Shown: in pieces, positions 17,568 through 27,608 of the stretch | Numbering within the stretch: the stretch's first letter is position 1 | Layout of the letters: each line of letters starts with the position of its first letter | From: Lysinibacillus sp. FJAT-14745 | GTDB lineage: Bacteria; Bacillota; Bacilli; Bacillales_A; Planococcaceae | Assembly (NCBI RefSeq): GCF_001275675.1 | Contig: NZ_LITM01000009.1 | Location: forward strand, 10,104 to 74,103 | Reading direction: 5' to 3' | DNA length: 64,000 nt | Notes under the pieces: generated by a model | What the model was told of the DNA's origin: nothing | Databases searched by the model: none | What the model saw: the letters and a program-made list of their open reading frames with translations, nothing else | Translations under genes and position numbers: made by a program

Positions 17568-19543
17568 GTAGATTAGCTTTAATAGGAAACCCCAATATCG
17601 GTAAAACATCATTGTTCAATACGTTGACAAATTCATATGAATACGTTGGCAACTGGAGTGGTGTAACCGTTGAAAAAAAAGTAGGACAAGTAAAAAAACT
17701 ACAAAAGGAAATTATTGATTTACCTGGTGTCTATACGCTTAATCCGATTTCAAGAGATGAAAGTGTTGTTACTTCATTTTTACTTGAAGATCAGGTAGAT
17801 GGAATTTTAAATATTATTGATGCTTCTAATTTCGAACGAAATATGCAATTAACTGTAGATATACTTGAACTTAGAAAACCTGTTTTCATTTGTTTAAATA
17901 TGATAGACGTAGCGAAAAAGAAAGGCATTTCAATTGATGTCGAGAAACTACAGAGTTCTTTAGGAGTACCTGTTGTTCCAATAAGCGCTCGTACTGGTAA
18001 AGGTGTTGATGGTATTTATGCTGCTATTCAAGCCTCAGATCGTACTCAACAACGTTTTGCATTAACCTATGATGATCTAATTGAAGAAGGTATCACAAAA
18101 ATTGAAGCATTGTTACAGCCTATTCCTGAAGAACAAAGAAGATGGTGTACGATTCAATTTTTAATGGGAAATGACGCTGTTGACGCTTATTTGAAAGAGA
18201 AGGAATACTTTGAACAGCTAGCTGCAATGCGAGATGCTTTAGAGAAGCAAATAGGTGAACCATTAAATAAAGCTATAGCTAAAAAACGTGATTTATATAT
18301 TTCTAACATCTATAGCGAAGTAATTATACAAGAGAAAAGTGAAACACAATGGTCAGAAAAAGTTGATAAAATTCTAACACATCCGATTTTAGGTATTCCG
18401 ATTTTCTTAGCGCTTATGTTTTTAATGTTTCAAGCAACGTTTGCCTGGATCGGTACCCCACTTTCGGATTTCCTAGATGGCTTTGTAGGCGGCCCTCTTT
18501 CAGATACTGTTACTCGGGGCTTAGAAGCTATTGGTGCATCTCCTTTTATTGTTCATTTAATATGTGATGGAATCATTGCAGGTGTTGGCGGTGTTTTAGT
18601 TTTCATTCCGCAAATCTTTGTACTATTTTTCTTTATTTCACTTTTAGAAGATTCAGGGTATATGGCGAGAATTGCTGTTGTGATGGATCGCCTTATGGAA
18701 TTTTTCGGTTTAAACGGCAAAGCCTTTATTCCGATGATTGTAAGCTTTGGATGTAATGTTCCAGGTGTAATGGCTGCGAGAACAATTGAGCAACCAAGAG
18801 AACGGTTATTAACAATTCTTGTTGCACCGTTTATGAGCTGCTCAGCAAGATTACCTGTATATGCTTTGTTCGGTGCAGCATTCTTTGCTGAACATCAATC
18901 GTTAGTAGTATTCTCCCTATATGTAATGGGTATAGTGATAGCGCTTATTGTAACAAAAATATTATCGATGACGATTTTAAAAAATGAAACCTCTGTATTT
19001 TTTGTTGAGTTACCAGCCTATCATGTACCACAGCTTAAAACACTTTGGCGTTCCACTTGGGAAAAAGGGAAAGGATTCTTCCGCAAAGCTGGTACTATTA
19101 TCTTTGCTGGCTCCGTTATTATTTGGCTTCTTTCTTATTTAGGACCACATGGCACTAATGTCAATATGGATGACAGCTTTTTAGCAATTATTGGGGGCGC
19201 TTTTGGAGTGTTGTTTATCCCACTTGGCTTTGGAACATGGCAGGCCGGTGCATCCCTTATTGCTGGATTCCTGGCAAAAGAAGTGATTGTTTCGACAATG
19301 GCGATTATTTATGGTGTAAGTGAAGGTGTCTTATCCTCTACAATGACAACTCATTTTACTGCTTTAAGCGCTTATACATTCTTGGCCTTTGTTTTACTTT
19401 ATATGCCTTGTCTAGCTACAGTAGGCGCAATAAAAAGGGAAACACAGTCTGTGAAATGGACCTTATTTGCAACCATATATCCATTTGTTGTAGCTTATCT
19501 TATTGCACTTATGATTTATGGTATTGGGAATTTATTGATGTGA
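17564..19543 (+). CDS. feoB: Ferrous iron transport protein B
   Basis: The ferrous iron permease, 659 residues. The N-terminal G domain has G1 GNPNIGKTS (8-16), where Ile replaces the more common Ser of GNPNSGKT, then a G3-like DLPGVY and G4 NMID. The GDI-like helical segment follows, and then the transmembrane region with two Gate motifs containing conserved Cys (IVSFGCNVPGVMAART and FMSCSARLPVY) and several later helices. At 659 residues it is shorter than the E. coli protein (773), normal for Bacillota. The operon is feoA-feoB plus a small Cys-rich membrane protein. Confidence 0.96.
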   Translation: MSRLALIGNPNIGKTSLFNTLTNSYEYVGNWSGVTVEKKVGQVKKLQKEIIDLPGVYTLNPISRDESVVTSFLLEDQVDGILNIIDASNFERNMQLTVDILELRKPVFICLNMIDVAKKKGISIDVEKLQSSLGVPVVPISARTGKGVDGIYAAIQASDRTQQRFALTYDDLIEEGITKIEALLQPIPEEQRRWCTIQFLMGNDAVDAYLKEKEYFEQLAAMRDALEKQIGEPLNKAIAKKRDLYISNIYSEVIIQEKSETQWSEKVDKILTHPILGIPIFLALMFLMFQATFAWIGTPLSDFLDGFVGGPLSDTVTRGLEAIGASPFIVHLICDGIIAGVGGVLVFIPQIFVLFFFISLLEDSGYMARIAVVMDRLMEFFGLNGKAFIPMIVSFGCNVPGVMAARTIEQPRERLLTILVAPFMSCSARLPVYALFGAAFFAEHQSLVVFSLYVMGIVIALIVTKILSMTILKNETSVFFVELPAYHVPQLKTLWRSTWEKGKGFFRKAGTIIFAGSVIIWLLSYLGPHGTNVNMDDSFLAIIGGAFGVLFIPLGFGTWQAGASLIAGFLAKEVIVSTMAIIYGVSEGVLSSTMTTHFTALSAYTFLAFVLLYMPCLATVGAIKRETQSVKWTLFATIYPFVVAYLIALMIYGIGNLLM

Positions 19544-19553
19544 GGTGTAGAGA

Positions 19554-19733
19554 ATGACTTTATTAATTAATATCTTAATCGGTTGTATTATATTTGGCTA
19601 TGCTGGTATTACCTTATATAAGAGCATTAAGAAGCAGAAGAAGGGCAAATGCGCATCATGCTCATTACAGAAGAGTTGTTCCTCTAACGTTTGTGCCCCT
19701 CCTGCTAAACTTAAAGATTTTACCACTAAATAA
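19554..19733 (+). CDS. FeoB-associated Cys-rich membrane protein
   Basis: A 59-residue frame starting ten bases after the feoB stop with GAGGTGTAGAGA as ribosome binding site. It has one N-terminal membrane helix (LLINILIGCIIFGYAGITLY), a basic stretch KKQKKGK, then a cysteine cluster CASCSLQKSCSSNVC. This matches the FeoB-associated Cys-rich membrane protein family seen at the end of Bacillota feo operons. The cysteines could bind iron or sense its redox state; the precise role is unknown. Confidence 0.85.
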   Translation: MTLLINILIGCIIFGYAGITLYKSIKKQKKGKCASCSLQKSCSSNVCAPPAKLKDFTTK

Positions 19734-19750
19734 ATTTGTATGATAATATA

Positions 19751-19800
19751 GCGAGGTAGTTTCCAAATGAATTAACAGTTTGGAAACTACCTCGCTTTTT
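19751..19800. terminator. feo operon terminator
   Basis: Perfect 17-bp stem GCGAGGTAGTTTCCAAA / TTTGGAAACTACCTCGC (19751-19767, 19779-19795), 11-base loop, then six T on the plus strand. It separates feo from the convergent chemoreceptor gene. Confidence 0.92.
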
Positions 19801-19847
19801 TGTGGCTTTTAGACATGGAGGGCTTTGTTCTAAAGCTCAACGTACTC

Positions 19848-21536
19848 TTAAATTTTAAATTTATTGATTTCTTCCTTCACAGACACCGCTTCTTCACTTA
19901 ATGACTTTGCAACAGCATTAATTTCTTGAATAGTCGCAGCTTGTTCTTCTATTGTCGATGCAATTGTTTCAGATTGCTGTGCAGCATGGTTAGCAGTAGA
20001 GGACATTTCATTAACCGATGCTGCCATTTCTTCAGTACTTGCAGAAATTTGCTGTGTAGAAGCAGATACATCCTCGATTTGAGATGTCATATCACTAATC
20101 GCTTTTAAAATTCCATCGAAGGCATTTTGGGCATTCTGAATAAATGTGGCACCCTCATCTACATTCAATACTGTTACACTTACAGCCTTTTCTACTTCCT
20201 TCGTTTCTTGCTGAATAAGTGCTATTACATCCACTATTTGATTGGCAGATGCTTTTGATTCCTCGGCTAATTTGCGCACTTCATCTGCCACGATCGCAAA
20301 GCCTTTACCATGCTCTCCTGCACGAGCCGCCTCAATCGCAGCATTCAGTGCTAGAAGATTTGTTTGCTCAGTAATGTCAGTAATCACTTTCGTAATATTA
20401 ACAATTTCAGCTGATTGTGTGCTAAGCTTCTTAATTCGCTCATTTGTTGTATTTGAAGATTGTTGGATAATCGACATTTGGTTTTCTGCGATATGTAACG
20501 TTTTCTCACCATCATTTGCAATTGATTGTGTATCTACCGCTTTAGAATGAAGCATTTGAGTAGCCTCCGCAATACGTTGAACACCTTGAGCAGTTTCATC
20601 CATTGCTACCGAACTTTCACGACCAGTAGCAGCCGCTTGGTGATCACTAATTGCCATTTTCTCTACAAGGTTTGCAATATCATGAGATGAATGTGAAATT
20701 TCATCTGTACTTGCTGCTAATTGTTCAGCTGCCGATGTTGTATGTTCAACATTTACGGTCATGCTATGTATTAGTGAATGTAAATTAGACTTCATCAAAT
20801 TAAAAGAATCAGCCAAATCTTTAATTTCATCCTTTGCCCTAACTTCAATATCCTTTTGACATAAATCTCCTTTAGCAATTACCTTAGCTGCAGAAGTTAA
20901 CTTATTGACCGGAACAACGATAGAACGTACGAATACAATCCCAACTGCTATACAAATCAATAAAATAATACAGAACATCCATAAGAACCACTGCTCATTA
21001 TCATCGATAAGCGTTTCAACATGTGCTAAAGAATTTTGCATGTCTGTAATGTTTTCTTGTTGAAACAAATCTACTTTGTCATTAATGTCAACTGATGTAG
21101 TATCAAATTCAAGCATTATTTTATTCCCTAGCTCTGGCCCGCCTTGAATATAGCTATGAGCCAATTTCTGACCAGTATTGTAATACTCATCAAACGCTAC
21201 TTTAATCGCAGCTAATCTTTCCTGCTCTTCCGGATGCATTTTTTTCACTTGCTCCAAATCTTCATTAAAGATTTTGCTATATTTTTCGGCTTGCTCAAAT
21301 CCATCATCTAAATTATCGAGTGCTCTTGTAGCACTAATATCCGTCAAAAACTGCTGAACCTGTACAACTGCTAACTTCATCTCATCTGCTAATAACGTCG
21401 TTTGAAGTGTTTTTTCTTTTATCAAATGTACTTGCTCTAGTTGGGATTTTGCATTTTGTTGTTGAAAAATACCCATAATTAAAACTAATACTACGATAAG
21501 ACCAAACGACACTATACTTCTAACTTTAATTGTCAC
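19848..21536 (-). CDS. Methyl-accepting chemotaxis protein
   Basis: A transmembrane chemoreceptor of 562 residues. It has an N-terminal signal-anchor helix (about 6-25) and an extracellular helical bundle of about 150 residues of the four-helix-bundle type. A second membrane helix ([20 protein letters not shown]) follows, then a HAMP domain and a long cytoplasmic coiled coil. The hairpin tip is [21 protein letters not shown], the conserved CheA/CheW contact. I choose the GTG at 21536, preceded by AGGGGG, over a longer frame that adds 51 residues without a good ribosome binding site. The ligand is unknown. It is a single gene inserted beside feo with no chemotaxis neighbours. Confidence 0.9.
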   Translation of the reverse strand: MTIKVRSIVSFGLIVVLVLIMGIFQQQNAKSQLEQVHLIKEKTLQTTLLADEMKLAVVQVQQFLTDISATRALDNLDDGFEQAEKYSKIFNEDLEQVKKMHPEEQERLAAIKVAFDEYYNTGQKLAHSYIQGGPELGNKIMLEFDTTSVDINDKVDLFQQENITDMQNSLAHVETLIDDNEQWFLWMFCIILLICIAVGIVFVRSIVVPVNKLTSAAKVIAKGDLCQKDIEVRAKDEIKDLADSFNLMKSNLHSLIHSMTVNVEHTTSAAEQLAASTDEISHSSHDIANLVEKMAISDHQAAATGRESSVAMDETAQGVQRIAEATQMLHSKAVDTQSIANDGEKTLHIAENQMSIIQQSSNTTNERIKKLSTQSAEIVNITKVITDITEQTNLLALNAAIEAARAGEHGKGFAIVADEVRKLAEESKASANQIVDVIALIQQETKEVEKAVSVTVLNVDEGATFIQNAQNAFDGILKAISDMTSQIEDVSASTQQISASTEEMAASVNEMSSTANHAAQQSETIASTIEEQAATIQEINAVAKSLSEEAVSVKEEINKFKI

Positions 21537-21888
21537 AGAATACCCCCTATTTTCAACCACTACTAGTAAATAATATTTTATCAATTTATTTACATTAATG
21601 TAATACATTTCAGATGATAATCTTCTTTTTCTAAAATAATGATTTTCCAACAAATCATTATACCTTTCAAAACGGCTGAAAAAGTGCAAAAAATGTGTAT
21701 TTTTCTAGACTTTTTTACCACTTATTAACTACATATGAAATAAGTAAACCTTCCAGGATATAGTGAGATACATTTACAATCGCCCTCGTTATTTATTTGT
21801 GGTGTCGAACGCTAACTTACCCATCTGCATATCATATTTATAATCAGGTATGTCATCAATGTTAAATCACTATCGAAAGGAGATCGTT

Positions 21889-22431
21889 ATGGTATTTAGA
21901 CCACAGTTCCCGATGTATCCTGGTGGCATGAGAATGCCCATGCCAATGCAAATGCCGATGCCAATGCAAATGCCAATGCAAATGCCAACACCTCCACAAA
22001 TGTCACCGCAGTCCTTTTTCCAGCCTGGAGGCTTCCCAAATCCACGAATTCCGGGTGGCGGTGGCTTTCCAATGTCCAGTGGAATAGGTTCATTTGGAGG
22101 ACAAATGCCATCAATGCAGGAACCTTCAAAAATCGGTTCATTTTTGCAGCAGGCGAATAGCTTATTTAACTCAGCGAAAACATATACGCCTTACATTCAG
22201 CAAGCAATGCCAATGGTAAAAAATATTCCGTCACTTTTAAAATTGTATAAAGGATTTCAAGGTCTTCCTGCTGCAGGAGCTGCCGCAGGGGCTGCAGCAG
22301 TAGCAACTGAAGCAGCGGCTAGCAAAGGAGCAGGTTCTACTAAAAGTCGAAAAGCGTCTCGACAAAATGGATCATTTACTCCTGCTGACCCACTTCCATC
22401 TAAGCCCCGTATTTTCCAGCCGCCTATGTAG
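21889..22431 (+). CDS. yqfQ: YqfQ/VrrA-like protein
   Basis: A 180-residue protein rich in Pro, Met, Gln and Gly. The N-terminus FRPQFPMYPGGMRM is followed by a run of MPMQ repeats (about residues 16-34) coded by near-identical 12-bp units, then a helical middle (FLQQANSLFNSAKTYTPYIQQAMPMVKNIPSLLKLY), Ala-rich linker and basic tail. Position immediately before ispH and the composition match YqfQ of B. subtilis, related to the VrrA locus of the B. cereus group, which is known for variable repeats. The start chosen is the ATG with AAAGGAG seven bases upstream. The function is unknown; a sporulation or coat role is only a guess. Confidence 0.75.
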   Translation: MVFRPQFPMYPGGMRMPMPMQMPMPMQMPMQMPTPPQMSPQSFFQPGGFPNPRIPGGGGFPMSSGIGSFGGQMPSMQEPSKIGSFLQQANSLFNSAKTYTPYIQQAMPMVKNIPSLLKLYKGFQGLPAAGAAAGAAAVATEAAASKGAGSTKSRKASRQNGSFTPADPLPSKPRIFQPPM

Positions 22432-22443
22432 ATGAAGGTTTCT

Positions 22444-22472
22444 TTGTATTCGCCGTCCCTGTCCGTTATAAT
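22444..22472 (+). promoter_or_regulatory. SigA-type promoter of ispH
   Basis: TTGTAT (22444-22449), 17-base spacer, TATAAT (22467-22472), 32 bases before the ispH ATG. It begins 12 bases after the yqfQ stop, so ispH can be transcribed on its own. Confidence 0.8.
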
Positions 22473-22504
22473 GTAGATAGGTAAGCTTGAAAGGAGTCAC
22501 AACC

Positions 22505-23473
22505 ATGCAAGTATTAAAAATTAATCCACGTGGCTATTGCTACGGTGTTGTTGATGCGATGGTCATCGCTCGAAATGCCGCACTCGATAAAACATTACCA
22601 AGACCTATCTACATTTTAGGTATGATTGTGCATAATAAACATGTTACAGATGCCTTTGAAGCTGATGGCATCATCACATTAGATGGCGAGAATCGTTTAG
22701 AAATTATTGAACAAGTTGAAACTGGCACTGTTATTTTCACAGCCCATGGTGTTTCACCCGAAATTCGTGAAATTGCGAAGCGAAAAGGCTTAGTATCCAT
22801 TGATGCTACATGTCCTGACGTAACAGTTACACACGATTTAATTCGTGAAAAATCAGCAAATGGCTATGATATTATCTATATCGGTAAAAAAGGCCATCCC
22901 GAGCCAGAGGGAGCAATTGGCGTTGCACCAGATCATGTGCATTTAGTACAATCATCCACTGATATTGATGCATTAAATTTAACGAATGATAAATTACTAG
23001 TAACGAATCAAACGACGATGAGTCAATGGGATGTCGCTCATTTAATGGATAGTTTAAAAGAGAAATTCCCACATATTGAAGTGCATAAGGAGATTTGTTT
23101 GGCAACCCAAGTACGCCAAGAAGCAGTTGCTCAGCAAGCTGGGGAAGCAGATTTACTTATTGTTGTTGGTGACCCAAAATCCAATAACTCGAATCGTTTA
23201 ACGCAGGTGTCCGTTGAAATTGCAGGGACACCATCTTATCGAATTGCAGACGTTTCTGAGCTAAAAATTGAATGGTTAAAAGGAATTAATTCCGTCGCTG
23301 TTACAGCAGGTGCTTCAACGCCAACACCAATTGTCAAAGAGGTTATTTCATTCCTTGATCAATTCGATGAAAATGATGAATCAACACATATCATTGAGCG
23401 TACAGTTACTTTAGATAAAATTTTACCTAAAATTAAAACGCCAAAGCCTGTTGACAAAATTATGCCTTACTAA
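22505..23473 (+). CDS. ispH: 4-hydroxy-3-methylbut-2-enyl diphosphate reductase
   Basis: The last enzyme of the MEP isoprenoid pathway, a 4Fe-4S protein making IPP and DMAPP; 322 residues. Cluster cysteines are in RGYCYGV (about residue 12), DATCPDVT and HKEICLATQ. The substrate motifs [31 protein letters not shown] and AGASTPTPI are also present. The true start is the ATG behind AAAGGAG; the frame is open six codons further to a TTG that overlaps the ribosome binding site. B. subtilis has ispH next to nif3/yqfO, which here is 11 kb away. The MEP pathway is therefore expected in this organism. Confidence 0.95.
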   Translation: MQVLKINPRGYCYGVVDAMVIARNAALDKTLPRPIYILGMIVHNKHVTDAFEADGIITLDGENRLEIIEQVETGTVIFTAHGVSPEIREIAKRKGLVSIDATCPDVTVTHDLIREKSANGYDIIYIGKKGHPEPEGAIGVAPDHVHLVQSSTDIDALNLTNDKLLVTNQTTMSQWDVAHLMDSLKEKFPHIEVHKEICLATQVRQEAVAQQAGEADLLIVVGDPKSNNSNRLTQVSVEIAGTPSYRIADVSELKIEWLKGINSVAVTAGASTPTPIVKEVISFLDQFDENDESTHIIERTVTLDKILPKIKTPKPVDKIMPY

Positions 23474-23481
23474 GAACAAAT

Positions 23482-23596
23482 GCTCTAAAGCGCTCGTTTA
23501 CATCCGACAAGCACTGGCGAGCCCGAAGCAAAAGTAAACGCTCCACCACTTTTGCCCGAGGGATCGAAGTGACCTCGAGGATGTAGCGCTTTAGCC
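23482..23596. repeat. Short element with inverted ends after ispH
   Basis: About 115 bp with imperfect inverted termini, GCTCTAAAGCGCT (23482-23494) and AGCGCTTTAGCC (23585-23596), each with an internal ACATCC or GGATGT. It is GC-richer than its surroundings and encodes nothing convincing. It resembles a REP- or MITE-type sequence, and no second copy was recognised in this window. Confidence 0.6.
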
Positions 23597-23660
23597 TAGA
23601 CGAAAACTATGCTTTTGGTTATCCGCAACTAAAAAAACTATAGTTACTTTAACAGTAAAA

Positions 23661-23694
23661 AAATCCTGATTGTCTATTTCGACAATCAGGATTT
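23661..23694. terminator. Terminator between ispH and dctR
   Basis: Perfect 14-bp stem AAATCCTGATTGTC / GACAATCAGGATTT with a 6-base loop. On the minus strand the stem runs into seven T, making it a strong dctR terminator; it may also stop ispH transcripts. Confidence 0.88.
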
Positions 23695-23698
23695 CTCA

Positions 23699-24397
23699 TT
23701 ATTTACTAAAATAATAATTAACCGGACGACCGATGCCACCATAATGCACATCCATCGTAATTTTCTCTTGCTTCTCTAAATAATCTAAGTATCGTCTTGC
23801 TGTTACGCGCGCAATACCTACACCACTGGCTACTTCTTCTGCCGATGCTCCTTCTACAGACTGCAAATAATGCACAACTTTCTCTAATGTTGCACGATTA
23901 AAACCTTTAGGTAAACTTTTTTCTGACCGTAAATCATTTGATTGCTGAACTTCATTATGCCCACCCTGATAATGGAATAACTGATCAAGCTCTCCTTGTG
24001 TTAATTCACGCTCCGTTTGCATTTGCTTTTTAAAGCGCAAATAATTTTCAAGTGTTCCTTGCACTCGTTCAAATGAAAAAGGTTTCATAATATAATCAAA
24101 GACGCCAAGATGCAGGACCTGTTTTACAGTTTCCATATCATTAGCAGCGGTTACCGTAATTACATCTACTGGTAACTTGAGTTCACGAATTTTTCGTAAG
24201 CTTGTCACTCCATCCTGCTCTGGCATGAAGATATCCATAAATACTAATTCTGGTTTAAGTTTTTGAATTTGAGCAATCCCGACAACTCCATTTGAGGCTT
24301 GTCCTATTACTTCAAATCCAGCTATCTTCTCAATAAATTGGCGATTAACCTCTCGCACCATTGGATCGTCCTCTATTAATAATACCTTTGTTTGCAT
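23699..24397 (-). CDS. dctR: Response regulator of C4-dicarboxylate sensing
   Basis: A CitB/DcuR-type response regulator of 232 residues. The receiver domain has EDD (about 9-11), phospho-acceptor D55 (LVFMDIFMPE) and K in YIMKPFSF. The C-terminal helix-turn-helix includes SAEEVASGVGIARVTARRYLDYL, typical of the family. It is the partner of the DctS-type kinase upstream on the same strand, and by analogy with B. subtilis should activate the dicarboxylate carrier gene. The start is ATG at 24397, or the GTG one codon before; AGGAGGACTAAC suits either. About 210 bases, holding only decayed repeat remnants, separate it from dctS. Confidence 0.88.
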   Translation of the reverse strand: MQTKVLLIEDDPMVREVNRQFIEKIAGFEVIGQASNGVVGIAQIQKLKPELVFMDIFMPEQDGVTSLRKIRELKLPVDVITVTAANDMETVKQVLHLGVFDYIMKPFSFERVQGTLENYLRFKKQMQTERELTQGELDQLFHYQGGHNEVQQSNDLRSEKSLPKGFNRATLEKVVHYLQSVEGASAEEVASGVGIARVTARRYLDYLEKQEKITMDVHYGGIGRPVNYYFSK

Positions 24398-24610
24398 CAC
24401 TGTTAGTCCTCCATACACTCTGTTCTATCTCTATATGTGTAAATATTCACTTAAGGAAGCTATCTAAGAGAGCGTCACTCTGTTCCCATAGAATTTCTCG
24501 CATCTACTCTAACTAATTTCCCCATAGGGTTGATTTCTATTTTGATTTTTTACTCCCATCAAAAGGTATACGTTTTACTAAAACTTATTCTCAGCTTAGT
24601 AATGAGCCTA

Positions 24611-26212
24611 TTAAGTATGGTAAAAAGTTATTAAAAAGCTTGTTCCTTTATTCGGTTCACTTATGACTTCAATTTCTCCCTTTCCTTTTTGTACAATTTC
24701 TTTTATTAAAAAAAGTCCAATGCCTCGACCTTTTTTCTGTTTTGTTGAATAGCCATTATCAAAAATATGTGCCTTTACTTCATTTGTCATGCCTATACCA
24801 TTATCTGTTACTAAGATTGCCAACACATCCTCATCCTCATCAACAGAAACATTGACAACTTTTTCTTCAATTTGTACATCCCTTAATGCATCAAAAGCAT
24901 TTTCAATTAAGTTACCAAATAAAATAACGAAATCATGATGATCTAGATTGTTAGGAAATGTTGTCAAACGGCTTTCTCTGTCAATCTCCAGTAGAATTCC
25001 CTGTTCTTTTGCATAGGAAATTTTACTAAGCAATAGACCTGAAATATTTTCATTTTTAATCCGTTCATTTAGAAAGTTTGTAATTTCATCGTGTTCTTCT
25101 TTTACTTGCGTTAAGTAAGAAAGTGCTTGTTTATGATGTCCAAGCTGTAAAAGACCAGCAATTGTGTGCAATTTATTTTTATGCTCATGTGTTTGTACAC
25201 GTAATGCTTGTACAAATGCCTTAACACCCGTCAATTCCTCTGCAAGCTGTTTCACTTCTGTACGATCCTTAAACATGGCCACAGCTCCAACCGTTTTCCC
25301 ATTAACTTGTATAGGAATACGATTACTCATAATACTATGATCATTAATATAGAGCTCACGATTGAAAATAGGTTGATCTAGTTCCAAAATTTCCGGTAAT
25401 CGTGTATCAGGTAAAACATCAAAAATTTTCTTTCCTATTAATGTTGACGCTTGTTTGTGAACATCTAATATTTCACATGCTTTTTCATTAAATATTGTGA
25501 TTGTCAAGTCATTATCAATAGCAATAATCCCTTCATGCATCGCGTTAAAGGTTTCTGTTCGTTCTACATACATTTTAGCAATTTCGTGGGGCTCTAGCCC
25601 AAACATTTGCTTTTTCATATGAAGCCCTAAAGTATGGGCCCCCCATGCACTAAAGAAAAGAGACAATAAGATCGTAATCATTAATTCGGTTTGAATAGAT
25701 TGTAATAACTCTGCAACAGTTAAAACACTATAGCCTACTACTACTACACCTATTTGCCTTCCTTCTTTACTCATGATTGGGACGAATGCTCGTACCATAT
25801 CTCCATGCTCACCATGTGCGATGGATGTATAATAATGCTCAGAAAATGCAGCATTTAGATCACCTGACTCCGAGACTTGCCCGATCTCCTCTGTATTTGG
25901 ATGTGAGTACTTGCGCCTTTGCATATCCAGTACAACAATATACTGTGCGCCATTGATATCACGTATTTCTTCCACTACAGTATTTATGTGTTTCGTAGCC
26001 TCGTTAAAATTATTATTTGAAATGTAAGTTTTCAGCTCAGGAAGCTGTGATACTGTTTTTGCTACAAGTAAAGCCTGATCTCCAAGCTTATCCTTTTGCA
26101 CATTCATGACAAACCCTAGCAAAAATGTTCCACCAATACTAAAGGAGAGCATGAGAATAAAAAAAGTCAGAGACATAATTTTTCTCTTCATCGATAATTT
26201 TTGAAATTTCAA
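24611..26212 (-). CDS. dctS: Sensor histidine kinase of C4-dicarboxylate sensing
   Basis: A CitA/DcuS-family sensor kinase, 533 residues. It has an N-terminal helix (about 12-34), an extracytoplasmic PAS-like domain (about 35-170) of the kind that binds di- or tricarboxylates, and a second helix (about 172-195). Next are a cytoplasmic PAS domain (about 220-320), the phospho-acceptor region VQTHEHKNKLHTIAGLL, and a HATPase with NLIENAFDA, DNGIGM and GRGIGLF. It pairs with the downstream response regulator and is divergent from dctB. In B. subtilis DctB cooperates with DctS as a co-sensor, and the same gene set is present here. Confidence 0.88.
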   Translation of the reverse strand: MKFQKLSMKRKIMSLTFFILMLSFSIGGTFLLGFVMNVQKDKLGDQALLVAKTVSQLPELKTYISNNNFNEATKHINTVVEEIRDINGAQYIVVLDMQRRKYSHPNTEEIGQVSESGDLNAAFSEHYYTSIAHGEHGDMVRAFVPIMSKEGRQIGVVVVGYSVLTVAELLQSIQTELMITILLSLFFSAWGAHTLGLHMKKQMFGLEPHEIAKMYVERTETFNAMHEGIIAIDNDLTITIFNEKACEILDVHKQASTLIGKKIFDVLPDTRLPEILELDQPIFNRELYINDHSIMSNRIPIQVNGKTVGAVAMFKDRTEVKQLAEELTGVKAFVQALRVQTHEHKNKLHTIAGLLQLGHHKQALSYLTQVKEEHDEITNFLNERIKNENISGLLLSKISYAKEQGILLEIDRESRLTTFPNNLDHHDFVILFGNLIENAFDALRDVQIEEKVVNVSVDEDEDVLAILVTDNGIGMTNEVKAHIFDNGYSTKQKKGRGIGLFLIKEIVQKGKGEIEVISEPNKGTSFLITFYHT

Positions 26213-26303
26213 GATGTACGCCTCCCTCTTACTATATTTTAACTTACTCCATATGATAGAATAACAAAAACATCAGAAAATACGAATAAATTGGGTGTAA
26301 TTG

Positions 26304-27353
26304 ATGAAAAAATTTATTATTGGAACAATAGTAACCGTTTTACTGTTAACGATAGCGATTGGTGTTCAACAGGGCTTACTATTCGCCAAGCCTCTCCCCT
26401 ATGACGATGAGCAAAAAGGCTTGGATACACAAATTACGATTCATTTAAGTCATGTTGTTGCTGAGAATACACCGAAAGGACAAGCAGCAAGTAAATTCGC
26501 CGAGCTTGTTGAGGAAAAAACAAATGGTGAGGTGAAGGTACACGTCTACCCAAACTCCTCCCTGTTTAATGATGAAAATGAGTTTCAAGCTTTGCAAGAT
26601 GGACAAGTAGAAATGATTATCCCTACTTTTTCAAAGATGACATCCTATATACCAAACTGGCAGGTTCTCGATCTACCTTACCTTTTTAATACGGATGACG
26701 AAGTTCAAGAGGTTCTTACAGGTTCAATCGGTGAACAATTATTAAAGGAGCTTAAACCTTTTCATATAAAAGGACTGGGTTTTTGGCATAATGGCTTTAA
26801 ACATTTGACCTCTGTCGATCACCCTATTCATACATTTGAAGATTTAAAAGGCTTACGTGTCCGTACAATGCCAAGTATAGCTCTTGAAAAGCAATTCGAG
26901 GTCGTTGGGGCTACACCAATCCCGACTCCCTTCAGCGAGGTTTTCACTGATTTAGAATCGAATACTATCGACGCTCAAGAAAACACAGCGTCAAATATTT
27001 ATTCTAAAGGTTTCTATAAAGTACAGAAGCATATGACATTAACAAAGCATGGCATTTTAGGATACACCGTTTTAATGAACGAAAAGTTTTGGAAGTCCTT
27101 ACCTTTAAAAATTCAAAAACAGATTATGGAGGCTATGAAAGAAACAACAGACTGGCAATTTGAGCAAGCTGTAGAAATAAACAAAGAAGATTTGCAAAAA
27201 CTTGAGCAGCAGAATAACTTTGAGATTTATACGATGAGCAATAAGGAACGCCAACGCTTTAAAGAAAAACTAGCACCTGTCTATGATTTTTATAGAAACA
27301 ATGTACAAAATAATGATGTCTTATCGGAAATTGAAAAAATTGTTTCCCCTTAA
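26304..27353 (+). CDS. dctB: C4-dicarboxylate-binding protein
   Basis: A TRAP-type DctP-family periplasmic-binding-like protein of 349 residues. An N-terminal signal or anchor helix (FIIGTIVTVLLLTIAIGV) precedes the binding domain with typical segments PKGQAASKFAELVEEKTNGEV, GLGFWHNGFKHLT and LRVRTMPSIALEKQF. There is no lipobox cysteine, so it may remain anchored by the helix. There are no TRAP membrane subunits nearby. It therefore more likely acts as a ligand-presenting co-sensor for the adjacent DctS, as described for B. subtilis DctB, than as a transporter component. Its own terminator follows. Confidence 0.85.
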   Translation: MKKFIIGTIVTVLLLTIAIGVQQGLLFAKPLPYDDEQKGLDTQITIHLSHVVAENTPKGQAASKFAELVEEKTNGEVKVHVYPNSSLFNDENEFQALQDGQVEMIIPTFSKMTSYIPNWQVLDLPYLFNTDDEVQEVLTGSIGEQLLKELKPFHIKGLGFWHNGFKHLTSVDHPIHTFEDLKGLRVRTMPSIALEKQFEVVGATPIPTPFSEVFTDLESNTIDAQENTASNIYSKGFYKVQKHMTLTKHGILGYTVLMNEKFWKSLPLKIQKQIMEAMKETTDWQFEQAVEINKEDLQKLEQQNNFEIYTMSNKERQRFKEKLAPVYDFYRNNVQNNDVLSEIEKIVSP

Positions 27354-27399
27354 AGTATTTCTTCACTGCGGGATCAATACTTTTGTTCATTAATGATAA

Positions 27400-27427
27400 A
27401 ATCCTCACAAGCGTGGGGATTTTTTTC
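27400..27427 (+). terminator. dctB terminator
   Basis: Stem AATCCTCAC / GTGGGGATT (27400-27408, 27413-27421) with one G-T pair, then a T-rich run. It isolates dctB from dctA. Confidence 0.82.
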
Positions 27428-27518
27428 TTTTGTATTATAATAGATTTCTAAATTATAAAACTACTATAAAACAGCCAAAAACCCTTTCTATTACTAGCTT
27501 CATTCATCCTCCACCTAA

Positions 27519-27536
27519 AAATGAACAAAATGAACA
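27519..27536. promoter_or_regulatory. Candidate DctR operator upstream of dctA
   Basis: Two immediately adjacent direct copies of AAATGAACA (27519-27527, 27528-27536) lie about 110 bases upstream of dctA. This position suits an activator of the CitB family. The assignment is by location only. Confidence 0.35.
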
Positions 27537-27594
27537 ATAGAAACTTTACGGTCATAAAGACTATTGTCGGAAAATTTCAGCTATGATAACTTCA

Positions 27595-27608
27595 TGAAAG
27601 CGTTCACA
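27595..27608. promoter_or_regulatory. cre site upstream of dctA
   Basis: TGAAAGCGTTCACA fits the Bacillus cre consensus TGWAANCGNTNWCA at every defined position. It lies 36 bases before the dctA start, probably downstream of the promoter, where CcpA binding would repress. Catabolite repression of dicarboxylate uptake is expected biology. Confidence 0.75.

Noticed and set aside
26304-27353. A complete TRAP transporter
   Set aside because: Only the binding-protein component is present; no DctQ or DctM membrane subunit occurs nearby, so a co-sensor role for DctB is preferred.
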